A stretch of 64,000 nt of DNA, from positions 1-64,000 of the forward strand of contig JAIEPF010000007.1 of the NCBI GenBank assembly GCA_019749945.1. The letters are read 5' to 3'. The notes beneath the pieces were generated by a model that did not search any database, was not told the DNA's origin, and was given only the letters and a program-made list of their open reading frames with translations. Positions 1 to 8,889 of the stretch are shown here, in pieces. Origin of the DNA: Burkholderiales bacterium. Its GTDB lineage: Bacteria > Pseudomonadota > Gammaproteobacteria > Burkholderiales > SG8-41. Position numbers and translations under genes: made by a program. Numbering within the stretch: the first letter of the stretch is position 1; each line of letters begins with the position of its first letter.

Positions 1-144
1 GAGGGCGGCATGATCGTGGCTCCTGGCATTTATGACGCTTACGGTGCCCGGCTGGTGCAGAAAGCCGGATTTGAGGCAGCGTTGTGCGCCACCGAGCAGG
101 GGCCCCGCGGCAGCGGGGATGCGAGTACGGCGCATCAACGCTAA
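1..144 (+). pseudogene. Truncated duplicate of the ICL/PEP-mutase gene start
   Basis: The reading frame is open from the window edge and stops at TAA 142-144. Its first 25 or so codons are identical to codons 18-42 of the intact gene at 190, because bases 1-77 equal bases 241-317. After base 77 the frame runs into an unrelated tail ending in AHQR. It is either a broken partial copy or a join artefact. Its left end lies outside the window. Confidence 0.55.
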
Positions 145-317
145 CCACCGAAACCGCGAATTTGATCAGCAGGAACAACAGTAACGGAAATGACGATGCT
201 GAAACTTACAGTACGGCAGCAGCTGCGAAAAAGATTAACCGAGGGCGGCATGATCGTGGCTCCTGGCATTTATGACGCTTACGGTGCCCGGCTGGTGCAG
301 AAAGCCGGATTTGAGGC
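1..317 (+). repeat. 77-bp direct repeat (1-77 and 241-317)
   Basis: Bases 1-77 and 241-317 are identical and diverge at base 78 versus 318. The left boundary of the first copy is cut by the window edge, so the true repeat may be longer. Confidence 0.85.
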
Positions 318-1086
318 GGTCTACATGACCGGCAATGGCGTGTCGGCCAGCCTGCTCGGACAGCCCGATGTCGGCATGGTCGATCTGACATTGTTCGCGG
401 CGCATGCGCACCGTGCGGCGGCCTGCGTCGACATCCCGCTGATCTGCGATGCCGACACCGGCTACGGCAATGCCGTGAACGTGCGCCATACCGTGCGCGA
501 GTTTGAGGCCGCCGGCGTTGCCGCGATCCATATCGAAGACCAGGTTGCGCCGAAACGCTGCGGCCATCTGCCGGGTTCGCGCCCGGTGGTGTCGCTGGAG
601 GAGCATGCCGGCAAGATCGAGGCGGCGGCAGCGGCAAGACGGGATCCGGATTTTCTGATTATCGCGCGCACCGATGCGGCAACCGGGCTCGGGCTGGACG
701 AGGCGATCCGCCGCGGCCAGGCCTATCGCAAGGCGGGCGCCGATGTGGTGTTTGTCGAACTCAAAAACAGCCCGACCATCCTCGAAGACCTGAAACGGGT
801 GACGGCCGAATCCGGTGCGCCCTGCCTGGTCAATATCGATGGCGGCGGCAAACTTGGCGAACTGACCGTGCCGGAAATCGAGGCGCTCGGTTTCCGTATT
901 GCGATTTTTCCGGGACTGGCGCGTAATGCCGCGGGTTTTGCGATCAAGGAAGCACTCGGCACACTGAAGCGCGACGGCAACACCCAAGCGGTGCGCGATC
1001 GCATGCTGTCGATGAAGGAATACAACGAAGTGCTGGACCTGGGCGCCGTCGAGGCCTGGGAAAAGCGCTATATGCAGGACCGGTGA
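190..1086 (+). CDS. Isocitrate lyase / PEP mutase superfamily lyase
   Basis: This 298-residue protein resembles 2-methylisocitrate lyase and oxaloacetate decarboxylase-type enzymes, which cleave or decarboxylate C-C bonds of organic acids in a TIM barrel with Mg2+. Metal-binding motif DADTGYGN is at residues 87-94, IHIEDQ with its Glu at about 116, and KRCGH at 122-126 carries the family's catalytic Cys. The length fits the PrpB-like subfamily. No prpC or prpD lies nearby, so the substrate is open. It precedes the FMN dehydrogenase at 1177 by 90 bp and may head an operon to 4521. The start at 190 could also be the ATG at 196; neither has a strong ribosome site. Confidence 0.85.
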   Translation: MTMLKLTVRQQLRKRLTEGGMIVAPGIYDAYGARLVQKAGFEAVYMTGNGVSASLLGQPDVGMVDLTLFAAHAHRAAACVDIPLICDADTGYGNAVNVRHTVREFEAAGVAAIHIEDQVAPKRCGHLPGSRPVVSLEEHAGKIEAAAAARRDPDFLIIARTDAATGLGLDEAIRRGQAYRKAGADVVFVELKNSPTILEDLKRVTAESGAPCLVNIDGGGKLGELTVPEIEALGFRIAIFPGLARNAAGFAIKEALGTLKRDGNTQAVRDRMLSMKEYNEVLDLGAVEAWEKRYMQDR

Positions 1087-1100
1087 TTTTTTGCATACCG

Positions 1101-1135
1101 ATATAAGTATTTGTTTTTAATAATAAATTTTTGAA
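1101..1135 (+). repeat. AT-rich island, copy i
   Basis: This A/T-only-like stretch in the gap before the FMN dehydrogenase begins ATAAGTATTTGTTTTTA. It matches the core shared by six other islands in the window. Confidence 0.5.
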
Positions 1136-1176
1136 TTCCCGGTTGGCGCCTGCCAACCCGACCCTGGAGCCCTGAA

Positions 1177-2400
1177 ATGGCAGTTGCCCGCAACAAAAAG
1201 TCCGCCATCAACAAATCCGCCAGTCAAAAAACCGCAGCCCGCAAATCCGCCGCCAAAAAAACAGCCAACCCGCTGGGTCTGGAAAAAAAAGCGCCGGGCC
1301 AGTTCGACACGCTGCAGGAAATAGCCCTCGCCGCGCATCGCAAGCTGCCGCCCCCGGTGTGGGATCATCTGATGGGTGGCGCCGATTCGGAAATGACCTT
1401 GCGGCGCAATCGTGCCGGCCTCGATGCCTTGGCGCTGCGCCAGCGCGTGCTGGTTGACGTGCGCAACATCGATCTCGGCACCACGCTGCTCGGCCAGAAG
1501 CTGGTGTTCCCGGTGTTCCCGGCGCCGGTTGGCGGTTTTCTCGGCAAGGTGCATGAAGAAGGCGGTCCGGCAGTGGCGCGTGCGGCCGTGTCCCGCGGCA
1601 CCACGGCATTCATTGCCACGGCGGCGAAGCCCAGCCTCGAAGCGGCGCAGGCGGCGGTCAAACAGAAATTGATCTTCCAGCTTTATGTGCGCGGTGACCG
1701 GACCTGGATTGAAGGCATCCTCGACCGCGTGAGCAAGGCCGGTTACGGCGCGCTGTGTGTCACGGTGGACCGCAATTTTTACGGTCGCCGCGAGCGCGAC
1801 ATCGTCAGCGGCCTGCCGGTGAAGGAGGGTTTCGGCGACCAGTCCTTCCAGGCCAGCCTGAACTGGAAAGACCTGGTGTGGATGAAAGAGCGCGTCGGCC
1901 TGCCGCTGATCGCCAAGGGTATTGCCACCGCTGAAGACGCCGAACTGGCGGTCGAACACGGCGCCGATGTGGTGTACGTGTCCAACCATGGCGGGCGCCA
2001 GCTCGATCACGCGCAGGGCAGCATCGAAGTGCTGGCCGAAGTGGTCAAGGCGGTGGCTGGCCGCGCCGAAGTACTGGCCGATGGTGGCGTCCTGCGCGGC
2101 ACCGACGTGGTCAAGATGCTGTGTCTGGGGGCCCGTGCAGTGGGCGTCGGCAAACTGCTGGGCCTGGCCTTGAGCGCCGGCGGTGAGGCCGGTGTAGCGC
2201 GCATGCTGGAACTGATGGAACTCGAAGTGCGCACCGCAATGGGCCTGATGGGGGTGACCTCGATCAAGCAACTGGGGCCGCAGTGGCTGCGCGCCGTGCC
2301 GATACTGGGTACGCCGAGTCCGGTCAGCGCCTACCCGCTGCTCGAAGAAGCGGTACGCCGCAGCGCCCCCCAAGGGGACTTGCTGCGCAGCGCCCGCTGA
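1177..2400 (+). CDS. FMN-dependent alpha-hydroxy-acid dehydrogenase with basic N-terminal tail
   Basis: This 407-residue protein belongs to the L-lactate dehydrogenase/glycolate oxidase family, which oxidises 2-hydroxy acids to 2-keto acids with FMN. The catalytic HGGRQLD (271-277, His271 and Arg274), the flavin-contacting Lys247 and QLY at 168-170 are present. Two things are odd. Residues 1-40 form a Lys/Ala/Ser-rich tail like histone H1 or AlgP repeats, absent from typical members. The usual active-site Tyr near the N-terminus is not seen: the segment reads VWDHLMGGAD (61-70). Close spacing to the Bug receptor at 2437 suggests co-transcription. The substrate is not predictable. Confidence 0.88.
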   Translation: MAVARNKKSAINKSASQKTAARKSAAKKTANPLGLEKKAPGQFDTLQEIALAAHRKLPPPVWDHLMGGADSEMTLRRNRAGLDALALRQRVLVDVRNIDLGTTLLGQKLVFPVFPAPVGGFLGKVHEEGGPAVARAAVSRGTTAFIATAAKPSLEAAQAAVKQKLIFQLYVRGDRTWIEGILDRVSKAGYGALCVTVDRNFYGRRERDIVSGLPVKEGFGDQSFQASLNWKDLVWMKERVGLPLIAKGIATAEDAELAVEHGADVVYVSNHGGRQLDHAQGSIEVLAEVVKAVAGRAEVLADGGVLRGTDVVKMLCLGARAVGVGKLLGLALSAGGEAGVARMLELMELEVRTAMGLMGVTSIKQLGPQWLRAVPILGTPSPVSAYPLLEEAVRRSAPQGDLLRSAR

Positions 2401-2436
2401 GCAACAGCAGCAATAACAACAAACAAGAGGAGATTC

Positions 2437-3420
2437 ATGATGACCAACAAGACAGCAGGAATGATATTCGGCGCGCTGGCGCTCGCGCTGGCCTTGCCGG
2501 CGCAGTCGGCGGAGGTGTATCCGTCGCGCCCGGTGCGCATGGTGGTGCCGTTTGCGCCGGGCGGGGCTTCGGACCTGGTGGGGCGCCTGATGCAGCCGAA
2601 ACTGCAGCAGGAGCTTGGCCAGCAGATCCTGATCGACAACCGCGCGGGTGCCTCGGGCAACATCGGCGTCGAGATCGCGGCGAAGGCGCCGGCCGACGGT
2701 TACACCTTTCTGCTCGGCAATATCGGCACCATGGCGATCAACCCGAGCATCTATCCCAAATTCCCGGTGCGCCCGGTGCGTGATTTTGCCGCGGTGACCC
2801 AGGTCGTCGATGTGCCGGTGGGGCTGGCGGTGCATCCGTCGATCCCGGTCAAGGGCATGCGCGAGTTCATTGCCTTTGCCAAGGCGCAGAAGGGCAAGCT
2901 CAATTACGGTTCCGCCGGCGCCGGCAGCAACGGCCGCCTGGAAATGGAGCAGTTCATGAAACTCGCCGGCATCGATCTGGTGCATATCCCGTACAAGGGC
3001 GGCGCCGGCGCCGCGGCCACCGCATTGCTGACCGGTGAGGTCGGCGTGGCGTTTGTCAGCATCGCCTCGGTGATGCCGCATGTGCGCAACGGCAAGATGA
3101 AAATCCTCGGCGTATCGGCGACCCGGCGCGTCAAGGCGCTGCCCGATGTGCCGACCATGCCGGAGCTGGGCTACAAGGACATGAAAACCGGCTCCTGGCA
3201 GGGCGTGTATTTCCCGACCGGCACACCGCGCGCGGTGATCGACCGGATGTTCGCAGCCGCGGTCAAGACCATGGCGGATGCGGAAGTGATCAAGCGCATC
3301 AATGACAGCGGGGCTGAGGTCATCGTCAGCAAATCACCCGAGGAATTCACGGTGTTCATGAAAGAGCAGAACGAACGCTTCGTGCAGGTGGTCAAACAGA
3401 TCGGCGACATTACCGAGTAA
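2437..3420 (+). CDS. Bug/TctC-family periplasmic solute receptor (1)
   Basis: This 327-residue protein is a tripartite-tricarboxylate-transporter type receptor that binds carboxylates in the periplasm. A signal peptide ends near AQSA (residues 22-25). The mature part opens with the family hallmark YPSRPVRMVVPFAPGG, followed by IDNRAGASG and PADGYTF. The family Pi-loop HIPYKGG is also present. A strong AGAGGAG-type ribosome site precedes the ATG. It lies 36 bp after the FMN dehydrogenase and 45 bp before a dehydrogenase, so it may supply their substrate. No TctA/TctB membrane genes occur in the window. Confidence 0.93.
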   Translation: MMTNKTAGMIFGALALALALPAQSAEVYPSRPVRMVVPFAPGGASDLVGRLMQPKLQQELGQQILIDNRAGASGNIGVEIAAKAPADGYTFLLGNIGTMAINPSIYPKFPVRPVRDFAAVTQVVDVPVGLAVHPSIPVKGMREFIAFAKAQKGKLNYGSAGAGSNGRLEMEQFMKLAGIDLVHIPYKGGAGAAATALLTGEVGVAFVSIASVMPHVRNGKMKILGVSATRRVKALPDVPTMPELGYKDMKTGSWQGVYFPTGTPRAVIDRMFAAAVKTMADAEVIKRINDSGAEVIVSKSPEEFTVFMKEQNERFVQVVKQIGDITE

Positions 3421-3465
3421 GCCTGTAGTCAAAAAGCGACAGGGAATCACAAGGGAGCGGGGCCA

Positions 3466-4521
3466 GTGTACAAAATCGGAATACTCGAAGGCGATGACAT
3501 CGGGCTGGAAGTGGTGCCGGAGTGCGTCAAGGTGATGAAAGCCGCCGCCGCGAAAGCGGGGGTGCAGATCGAATGGCTGCCCTTGCCGATCGGCCGGCGC
3601 GGCCATGAGACGCATGGCCACACCATGCCGCAGATCACCGTCGACACGCTGCAGACGGTCGACGGCTGGGTGCAGGGGCCCATCGGCCACAACGCCTACC
3701 CGCGCACCGACAACACCTGGATCAATCCGCCGCTGCGCAAAAAATTCGAACTGTTCGCCAACGTCAAGCCGGTGAAGTCGTACCCCAACCTGCCGTCGCT
3801 GCACAAGGACGTCGACATCGTGTTCCTGCGCGAAACCACCGAAGGCATGCAGTCGGGCAGCGTGGTGTTTGCCGGCAGCGGCGAATTCCAGCCCAATGAC
3901 GACATCGCCATCGGCATGCGCGTGGTGACGCGCAAGGGTGCGAGCCGCGTCGCGCGCGAGGCCTTCGAGATCGCCCGCACGCGCAAGCGCAGGAAAGTCA
4001 CCGCGCTGCACAAGGAGCCGGTGTACCGGCTGGTCTGCGGCATGTTTGCCCAGGAATGCCGGAAGATGGCGAAGAACTATCCCGATGTCGAATTCGAGGA
4101 AGTGCTGATCGACGGCTTTGCGATGAAGGCGGTGATGCGGCCGCAGCAGTACGACGTGGTGGTCACCACCAACCAGTTCGGCGACATTGTCACCGATCTC
4201 GGCGCGGGACTCGTCGGCGGCCTCGGTCTCGCACCCGGACTGGTGGTCGGCGAAAAACAGGCGATGGCGCAGGCCACGCACGGTTCGGCGCCGGACATTG
4301 CCGGAAAGAACATCGCCAATCCGTACGCGATGATCATGTCGGGCAAGATGCTGTTCGAATGGCTGGGTCGCACGCGCAACGATCCGAAGGCGACTGCAGC
4401 CGCTGCGCTGATGGATGCAGCGGTCGAAAAAGTGGTTGCCGAAGGCAAAAACCTGACCGGTGATCTCGGTGGCAAGGCGGGTACCCGGCAGATGGGTGAT
4501 GCCATCGTGGCGGCGCTCTGA
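3466..4521 (+). CDS. Isocitrate/isopropylmalate dehydrogenase family protein
   Basis: This 351-residue NAD(P)-dependent beta-decarboxylating dehydrogenase starts at GTG 3466. Family landmarks are FLRETTEG in the middle, a metal-binding region NQFGDIVTDLGAGLVGG, and THGSAPDIAGKNIANP near the C-terminus. Relatives act on isopropylmalate, isocitrate, tartrate or malate. The context is a Bug receptor and a hydroxy-acid oxidase rather than leuCD. That argues for catabolism of an imported hydroxy acid rather than leucine synthesis. Confidence 0.9.
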   Translation: MYKIGILEGDDIGLEVVPECVKVMKAAAAKAGVQIEWLPLPIGRRGHETHGHTMPQITVDTLQTVDGWVQGPIGHNAYPRTDNTWINPPLRKKFELFANVKPVKSYPNLPSLHKDVDIVFLRETTEGMQSGSVVFAGSGEFQPNDDIAIGMRVVTRKGASRVAREAFEIARTRKRRKVTALHKEPVYRLVCGMFAQECRKMAKNYPDVEFEEVLIDGFAMKAVMRPQQYDVVVTTNQFGDIVTDLGAGLVGGLGLAPGLVVGEKQAMAQATHGSAPDIAGKNIANPYAMIMSGKMLFEWLGRTRNDPKATAAAALMDAAVEKVVAEGKNLTGDLGGKAGTRQMGDAIVAAL

Positions 4522-4543
4522 ACGGAAAGCAGGCAAGGCGACG

Positions 4544-5242
4544 ATGATCAATAAAAAATCAATAAAAACAATATGTTACTTGTTTTTATTGATGATGATC
4601 GGCATGCCTGCCGGAGCCCAGATGGCCAAACCGGGAGCACAGCATAAAGCGCAAAAGCCGCAGGCGCCGGCCAAAAAGCAGAATGCGCCCATGCGCGGCA
4701 GGCTGGAAAAACTGTCGTGCAAACTCGGCACTGAAGACCGCCAGGCGCGTATTGCCGTCGAACTGATCGGCGGACGCCTGAAAAGCCTGGCCTATTACTC
4801 GAAATGGAAGCCGCGCACCTGTTCGGTGTACATCGTCCGCGATGATGCCTGGAGCAAATGGGAAGACACCGGCGGTGTGACGGTGGTCACCCTGAACGAG
4901 GAAAAGGGTGCTTTCCTGATCGATTACGATCGCCGTTCGGTGAAATTCCTGTTCCGCGACATCGACCGCGAACGTTTTTGCGGCATGCCCGGCAAGATCA
5001 CCGGCTCCCTGACGGTGACCCGCGGCCGTGACCAGTGCGAACTGGAAGGGGTGATGGACGAGCATGTCGAAGCGAAGGCCGAAATAAAGCCCGAGCCGAA
5101 GCCTGTCGCAGCCCCGGCGCCGGTGCCAGTCAGCCCGGTCCCTGAAGCCGCGCCAGGCGCAGTTCCCGCGACGCCGTCACCGGCGCAGCCGGCGACGGTT
5201 TTGCCGGGATCAGTTCCCCCGCCCCCGGTGGCAAAGCCGTGA
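4544..5242 (+). CDS. Secreted hypothetical protein with Pro/Ala-rich tail
   Basis: This is a 232-residue protein I do not recognise. The start at 4544 gives a good signal peptide, basic MINKKSIK then a hydrophobic core, cleaved near PAGA. Starting upstream at 4460 would bury it. A linker rich in Lys, Pro and Gln follows, then a compact domain of about 110 residues with several Cys residues. Residues from about 175 onward are a low-complexity Pro/Ala/Val tail of the kind seen in periplasmic or surface proteins. The first codons overlap an AT-rich repeat island. Function unknown. Confidence 0.7.
   Translation: MINKKSIKTICYLFLLMMIGMPAGAQMAKPGAQHKAQKPQAPAKKQNAPMRGRLEKLSCKLGTEDRQARIAVELIGGRLKSLAYYSKWKPRTCSVYIVRDDAWSKWEDTGGVTVVTLNEEKGAFLIDYDRRSVKFLFRDIDRERFCGMPGKITGSLTVTRGRDQCELEGVMDEHVEAKAEIKPEPKPVAAPAPVPVSPVPEAAPGAVPATPSPAQPATVLPGSVPPPPVAKP
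4549..4597 (+). repeat. AT-rich island, copy ii (inside coding start)
   Basis: The minus strand carries ATTGTTTTTATTGATTTTTT, matching the other islands. Here the element supplies codons for the signal peptide of the gene starting at 4544. Confidence 0.4.
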
Positions 5243-5305
5243 AACAATCGTCGATATTGATGGCATAGTTGGAGCCGTGTCGTTACTCGGAAAAAGGGAA
5301 ATGTC

Positions 5306-5932
5306 ATGCTGAAACTGTTTTATGCCCTGAACACCTGTGCACTGGCGTCGCACATCGCGCTGGAAGAGGCGAGTGCGCAGTACGAGGCGGTGCGGCTGGA
5401 TTTTCGCGCGGGAGAGCAGACCAAGCCGGAGTACCTGGCGATCAATCCGAAGGCGCGGGTGCCGGCATTGATCACGGACCAGGGCATTCTGACCGAAACG
5501 CCGGCAATACTTGCCTACATCGCGCAGAGCCATCCGCAGGCGCGGCTCGCGCCGCTGGCCGACCCTTACGCGTTCGCCCGCATCCAGGCCTTCAACAGCT
5601 ATCTGTGTTCCACCGTGCATGTCGCGCATGCCCACGGCAGGCGCGGTTACCGCTGGGCCGACGATCCGGTCGCCATCAAGGACATGCAGCGCAAGGTTCC
5701 CGAGACGATGGCTGCGTGTTTCGAACTGATCGAACGTGAAATGCTCGCAGGGCCGTGGGTGACGGGCCAGGACTACAGCATCTGCGATCCCTATTTGTTC
5801 ACGATGACCGGGTGGCTGAAGGGTGACGGCGTGGATGTCGCGCGTTTCCCCAAGGTCCACGATCACTTCCAGCGCATGTCCGCGCGGCCCGCGGTGAAAA
5901 AAGTCCTGGCCATGGAGTCGGCGCAGGCCTAG
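5306..5932 (+). CDS. Glutathione S-transferase family protein
   Basis: This 208-residue cytosolic GST is probably beta-class-like. The thioredoxin-fold N-terminal half has NTCALASHIAL, with Cys10 where bacterial beta-class enzymes carry their catalytic Cys. It also has the cis-Pro segment RVPALI and the glutathione-contacting TETPAIL. The helical C-terminal domain contains DYSICDPYLF. It stands alone on this strand, followed by the convergent SugE/CoA-transferase pair. The substrate is unknown. Confidence 0.88.
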   Translation: MLKLFYALNTCALASHIALEEASAQYEAVRLDFRAGEQTKPEYLAINPKARVPALITDQGILTETPAILAYIAQSHPQARLAPLADPYAFARIQAFNSYLCSTVHVAHAHGRRGYRWADDPVAIKDMQRKVPETMAACFELIEREMLAGPWVTGQDYSICDPYLFTMTGWLKGDGVDVARFPKVHDHFQRMSARPAVKKVLAMESAQA

Positions 5933-5989
5933 CGCCGGTCAGCCGGCCCCAGCCCTGCGGCGGGAGGTTTGCGCCGCGCAGCGTTTTTT

Positions 5990-6319
5990 TCAGGTGTCGC
6001 CGGATACCAGCTTCAACCCGAAAATGCCGGCCACGATCAGTCCGATGCAGGCCAGCCGTGCGACGGTGGCGGCCTCGTTGAAAAGCACGATGCCGAGGAT
6101 CGCCGTGCCCACGGTGCCGACGCCCGTCCATACCGCGTAGCCGGTACCGACGGGGATGCCCTTCAGCGCCAGCGCGAGCAGCCAGACGCTGGCAATCATC
6201 GCGGTGATGGTGATGACGCTGGGCACCAGCCTGCTGAATCCTTCGGTGTACTTGAGGCCGATGGCCCACACCACTTCAAGCAGGCCGGCAATCAGCAACA
6301 ATATCCAGGAAGTTGTCAT
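5990..6319 (-). CDS. sugE: SugE/Gdx-type small multidrug resistance transporter
   Basis: This 109-residue inner-membrane protein has four hydrophobic helices, the size of the SMR family. The first helix has [11 protein letters not shown], with the essential Glu15, Trp18 and Lys23, the pattern of the SugE/Gdx branch that exports guanidinium and quaternary ammonium ions. The start at MTTSW (6319) is chosen because upstream in-frame codons are not hydrophobic and lie in the spacer. It follows the CoA-transferase by 40 bp on the same strand. No guanidine riboswitch was recognised upstream. Confidence 0.9.
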   Translation of the reverse strand: MTTSWILLLIAGLLEVVWAIGLKYTEGFSRLVPSVITITAMIASVWLLALALKGIPVGTGYAVWTGVGTVGTAILGIVLFNEAATVARLACIGLIVAGIFGLKLVSGDT

Positions 6320-6359
6320 GAGTTGCCCCGCTGTTTTTTCTGCTGCCAGGAAGTCTTCA

Positions 6360-7577
6360 TCATGCGCTCCGGCCGGCACGGTATTTGTCGTAGAGGACAC
6401 CTGCCGCAAACAGCGCGGCGATGTCCGCATCCTTGTAATCGAGGCTGCGCAGGGTTTCCTCGGTGTGCTGGCCGAGCCAGGGCGCCGGCTGGCGGATGGC
6501 GGTCAGTTCGCCGCTCGATTTCACCGGGATGCCGAGTGATTTCATGCGGCCGATTTTGGGATGGTCGTATTCAACCACCATGTTGCGCGCCTTGATGTGC
6601 GGGTCGTCGAGAATCTGCGCGTAGGTGTAGACCGGGCCGCCGGGCACCTGCGCGGCATCGAGTTTTTCCACCCAGTGCGCGGTCGGCTGCGTGGCGAACA
6701 CTTTTTCGATTTCGGCCTCCAGCACGTCGATGTTTTTCAGCCGCGACGGCAGGTCCTTGAAGCGCGGGTCGGTCAGCCATTCCGGCTTGTTGCAGGTGAT
6801 AGTGCAGAAGTTGGTCCACAGCTTGTTGTTGTTGGCGCCGACCGTGACGTAGCCGTCTTTTGTCTTGTACGCCTGGTACGGCGTCGAGCGGCGATGCCGG
6901 GTGCCGGTGGCTGCAGGTTGCTCGCCGCCGCCGAAATACGCACCGGATTCCCAGTGCGTCCAGGCGAGGCCCGCTTCAAGCAGCGACGTCTCGACATACT
7001 GGCCTTTCCCGCCGCGCAGCTTGCCGATGTAGGCGCCGAGGATGGCGTAGAGCGCGGTGACGCCGCTGGCGATGTCGTTCATCGCAATGCCGACCTTGGC
7101 CGGGCGGCCGCCGGGGTATCCGGTCATCATCATGATGCCCGACATGCCCTGGGCGACGATGTCAAAGCCGCCCTTGTGGCCGTAGGGCCCCGTCTGGCCG
7201 AATCCGGACATCGAGGCATAGATCACGCCGGGATTAAAAGCGCTGATGGTCTGGTAATCAATGCCGAGTTTCCTGACCACGCCGGGGCGGAAATTTTCGG
7301 TGATGATGTCGGCCTTTGCCGCGAGTTTCATGATGATTTCCCTGCCGCGCGGATCCTTCATGTTGATGCCGATGCTTTTCTTGTTGCGGTTCAGCACCGC
7401 GAAACAATAGGACTCATCGTTGATCTTCGGTTCAAAGCGCCGGGAACCATCACCCTCGGGGAAGTTCTCAATCTTGATGACGCTGGCGCCCATGTCGCCC
7501 AGAACCATGGTGCAGTAGGGGCCGGCCATCACGGTGGTGAGGTCGAGTACGTTGACGCCTTCTAGGGGCAGGGACAT
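6360..7577 (-). CDS. CaiB/BaiF family (class III) CoA-transferase (1)
   Basis: This 405-residue cytosolic enzyme moves CoA between carboxylic acids. It starts [20 protein letters not shown], typical of the family, then has [10 protein letters not shown] and [13 protein letters not shown]. The NDIASG segment around residue 170 holds the Asp that forms the acyl-anhydride in formyl-CoA transferase. Length and motifs are complete. It runs leftward, divergent from the Bug gene at 7758 across a 180-bp gap that must hold both promoters. The CoA donor and acceptor are unknown. Confidence 0.92.
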   Translation of the reverse strand: MSLPLEGVNVLDLTTVMAGPYCTMVLGDMGASVIKIENFPEGDGSRRFEPKINDESYCFAVLNRNKKSIGINMKDPRGREIIMKLAAKADIITENFRPGVVRKLGIDYQTISAFNPGVIYASMSGFGQTGPYGHKGGFDIVAQGMSGIMMMTGYPGGRPAKVGIAMNDIASGVTALYAILGAYIGKLRGGKGQYVETSLLEAGLAWTHWESGAYFGGGEQPAATGTRHRRSTPYQAYKTKDGYVTVGANNNKLWTNFCTITCNKPEWLTDPRFKDLPSRLKNIDVLEAEIEKVFATQPTAHWVEKLDAAQVPGGPVYTYAQILDDPHIKARNMVVEYDHPKIGRMKSLGIPVKSSGELTAIRQPAPWLGQHTEETLRSLDYKDADIAALFAAGVLYDKYRAGRSA

Positions 7578-7757
7578 GCGGAAATGCTCCGGATTTGTGC
7601 GGCGCCGCAACCTGCGGAGCCGCTTGGGGAATCAAGCAGGGTAAGAGCGCATTTTATCGTGCGAATGCGGCGGCGGGAAATCACGGTTGATCGACTGCGC
7701 GCAGGTCAACCATAATGGATTCGGCTTCGAGCCCATAAATTATAAAAGGAGGATGGT

Positions 7758-8726
7758 ATGAACTCAGCACTGCGTTTTGCATTGATGGTGCTGGCGGGGG
7801 CATTGTTCCTGCCGGTTTCGGTTCTGGCACAAAAGTATCCGGAAAGGCCTGTACGGGTGGTGATCGTGTTTCCGCCCGGAGGATCCAACGACGTCGTCGG
7901 CCGTATCGTGTTCCAGAAGGTTGCGGAAATCACGGGACAGCAGTTTGTTATTGATAACCGTGGCGGCGCGGCCGGGCAGATCGGTTCGGAGATTGTCGCG
8001 AAAAGCCCCGCCGACGGTTACACCGTCATGGTGCAGTCCACCACCCATGTCGCCAACGCGCATCTCTACAAGAAGCTCAACTACGACGTGATCAGGGATT
8101 TTGCGGGCGTCACCACGCTGGCGCGGCAGGTCGGCATGCTGGTGGTGCATCCGTCACTGCCGGTGAAAAACGGGCAGGAGCTCGTGGCGCTGGCAAAAAA
8201 ACATCCCGGCGAGCTTGTCTACGCCTCCGCGGGCAACGGCAGTTATGTGCATTTGTCGATGGCGCTGATGGCGGAAATGGCGGGCCTCAGGATGATCCAT
8301 GTGCCGTACAAGGGCGGCGGACCCGCCGGCACGGCACTGATCGCCGGAGAAACCCAGGCCATGCTGGCGACGATCGGCTCGCTGTTCCCGCACATCAAGT
8401 CCGGCCGGGTGCGGCCGATCGGGGTGGCGACCGACAAACGGGTTTCGCAGTTTCCGGACGTGCCGGCCATTGCGGAATTTGTGCCGGGCTACGAGTTCAC
8501 CGCATGGGTGGGCTGTTTTGTTCCGGCGGGAACGCCGAAGGCCGTCATCGACACGCTGAACGGTGCTTTGGGCAAGGCGCTTGCGGATCCCGGCGTGGCG
8601 TCCAAACTGAGCGTGCAGACCCTGGATCCGATGCACATGACCCCGGAAGAGTTCACCGCGCGCATCAAGTCGGATTACGACAAGTACGAAAAAGTGGTCA
8701 GGGTCAGCGGTGCCCGGGTCGACTGA
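7758..8726 (+). CDS. Bug/TctC-family periplasmic solute receptor (2)
   Basis: This is a 322-residue receptor with a signal peptide ending near SVLA (24). The mature protein begins QKYPERPVRVVIVFPPGG, then IDNRGGAAG and VPYKGGG. A strong AAAGGAGG site precedes the ATG. It is the first of three tandem Bug genes and is clearly similar to the next, sharing the STTHV, ARQVG and QTLDPM segments. This implies local duplication. No transport membrane subunits lie nearby. Confidence 0.93.
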   Translation: MNSALRFALMVLAGALFLPVSVLAQKYPERPVRVVIVFPPGGSNDVVGRIVFQKVAEITGQQFVIDNRGGAAGQIGSEIVAKSPADGYTVMVQSTTHVANAHLYKKLNYDVIRDFAGVTTLARQVGMLVVHPSLPVKNGQELVALAKKHPGELVYASAGNGSYVHLSMALMAEMAGLRMIHVPYKGGGPAGTALIAGETQAMLATIGSLFPHIKSGRVRPIGVATDKRVSQFPDVPAIAEFVPGYEFTAWVGCFVPAGTPKAVIDTLNGALGKALADPGVASKLSVQTLDPMHMTPEEFTARIKSDYDKYEKVVRVSGARVD

Positions 8727-8748
8727 CGGCGGCGGCCGGCATTTCCGG

Positions 8749-8781
8749 ACAAACGGCCGGGTCATGGGCCCGGCCGTTTGT
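8749..8781 (+). terminator. Perfect 13-bp inverted repeat between Bug genes
   Basis: Arms 8749-8761 and 8769-8781 pair perfectly around a 7-base loop. No T-run follows, so it may be a weak terminator or an mRNA-stabilising hairpin between tandem receptor genes. Confidence 0.5.
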
Positions 8782-8889
8782 CGTGATGCGGAAACTGTTC
8801 GACGGCATTGGAGCGCAGGCCGTTTTCGCGGATAATCCGCCGTCTGCAAACCGATTGATCGCCAATAGCTGATTCTGGAGGACGCAATA

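Noticed and set aside
1117..3081. 654-codon open frame on the minus strand
   Set aside because: It lies antisense to the FMN dehydrogenase and Bug receptor, is His/Arg/Gln-rich with no domain, and is a codon-bias shadow of high-GC genes.
6320..6359. Possible guanidine riboswitch before sugE
   Set aside because: Only 40 bp separate it from the upstream gene and no riboswitch-like motif or structure was seen.
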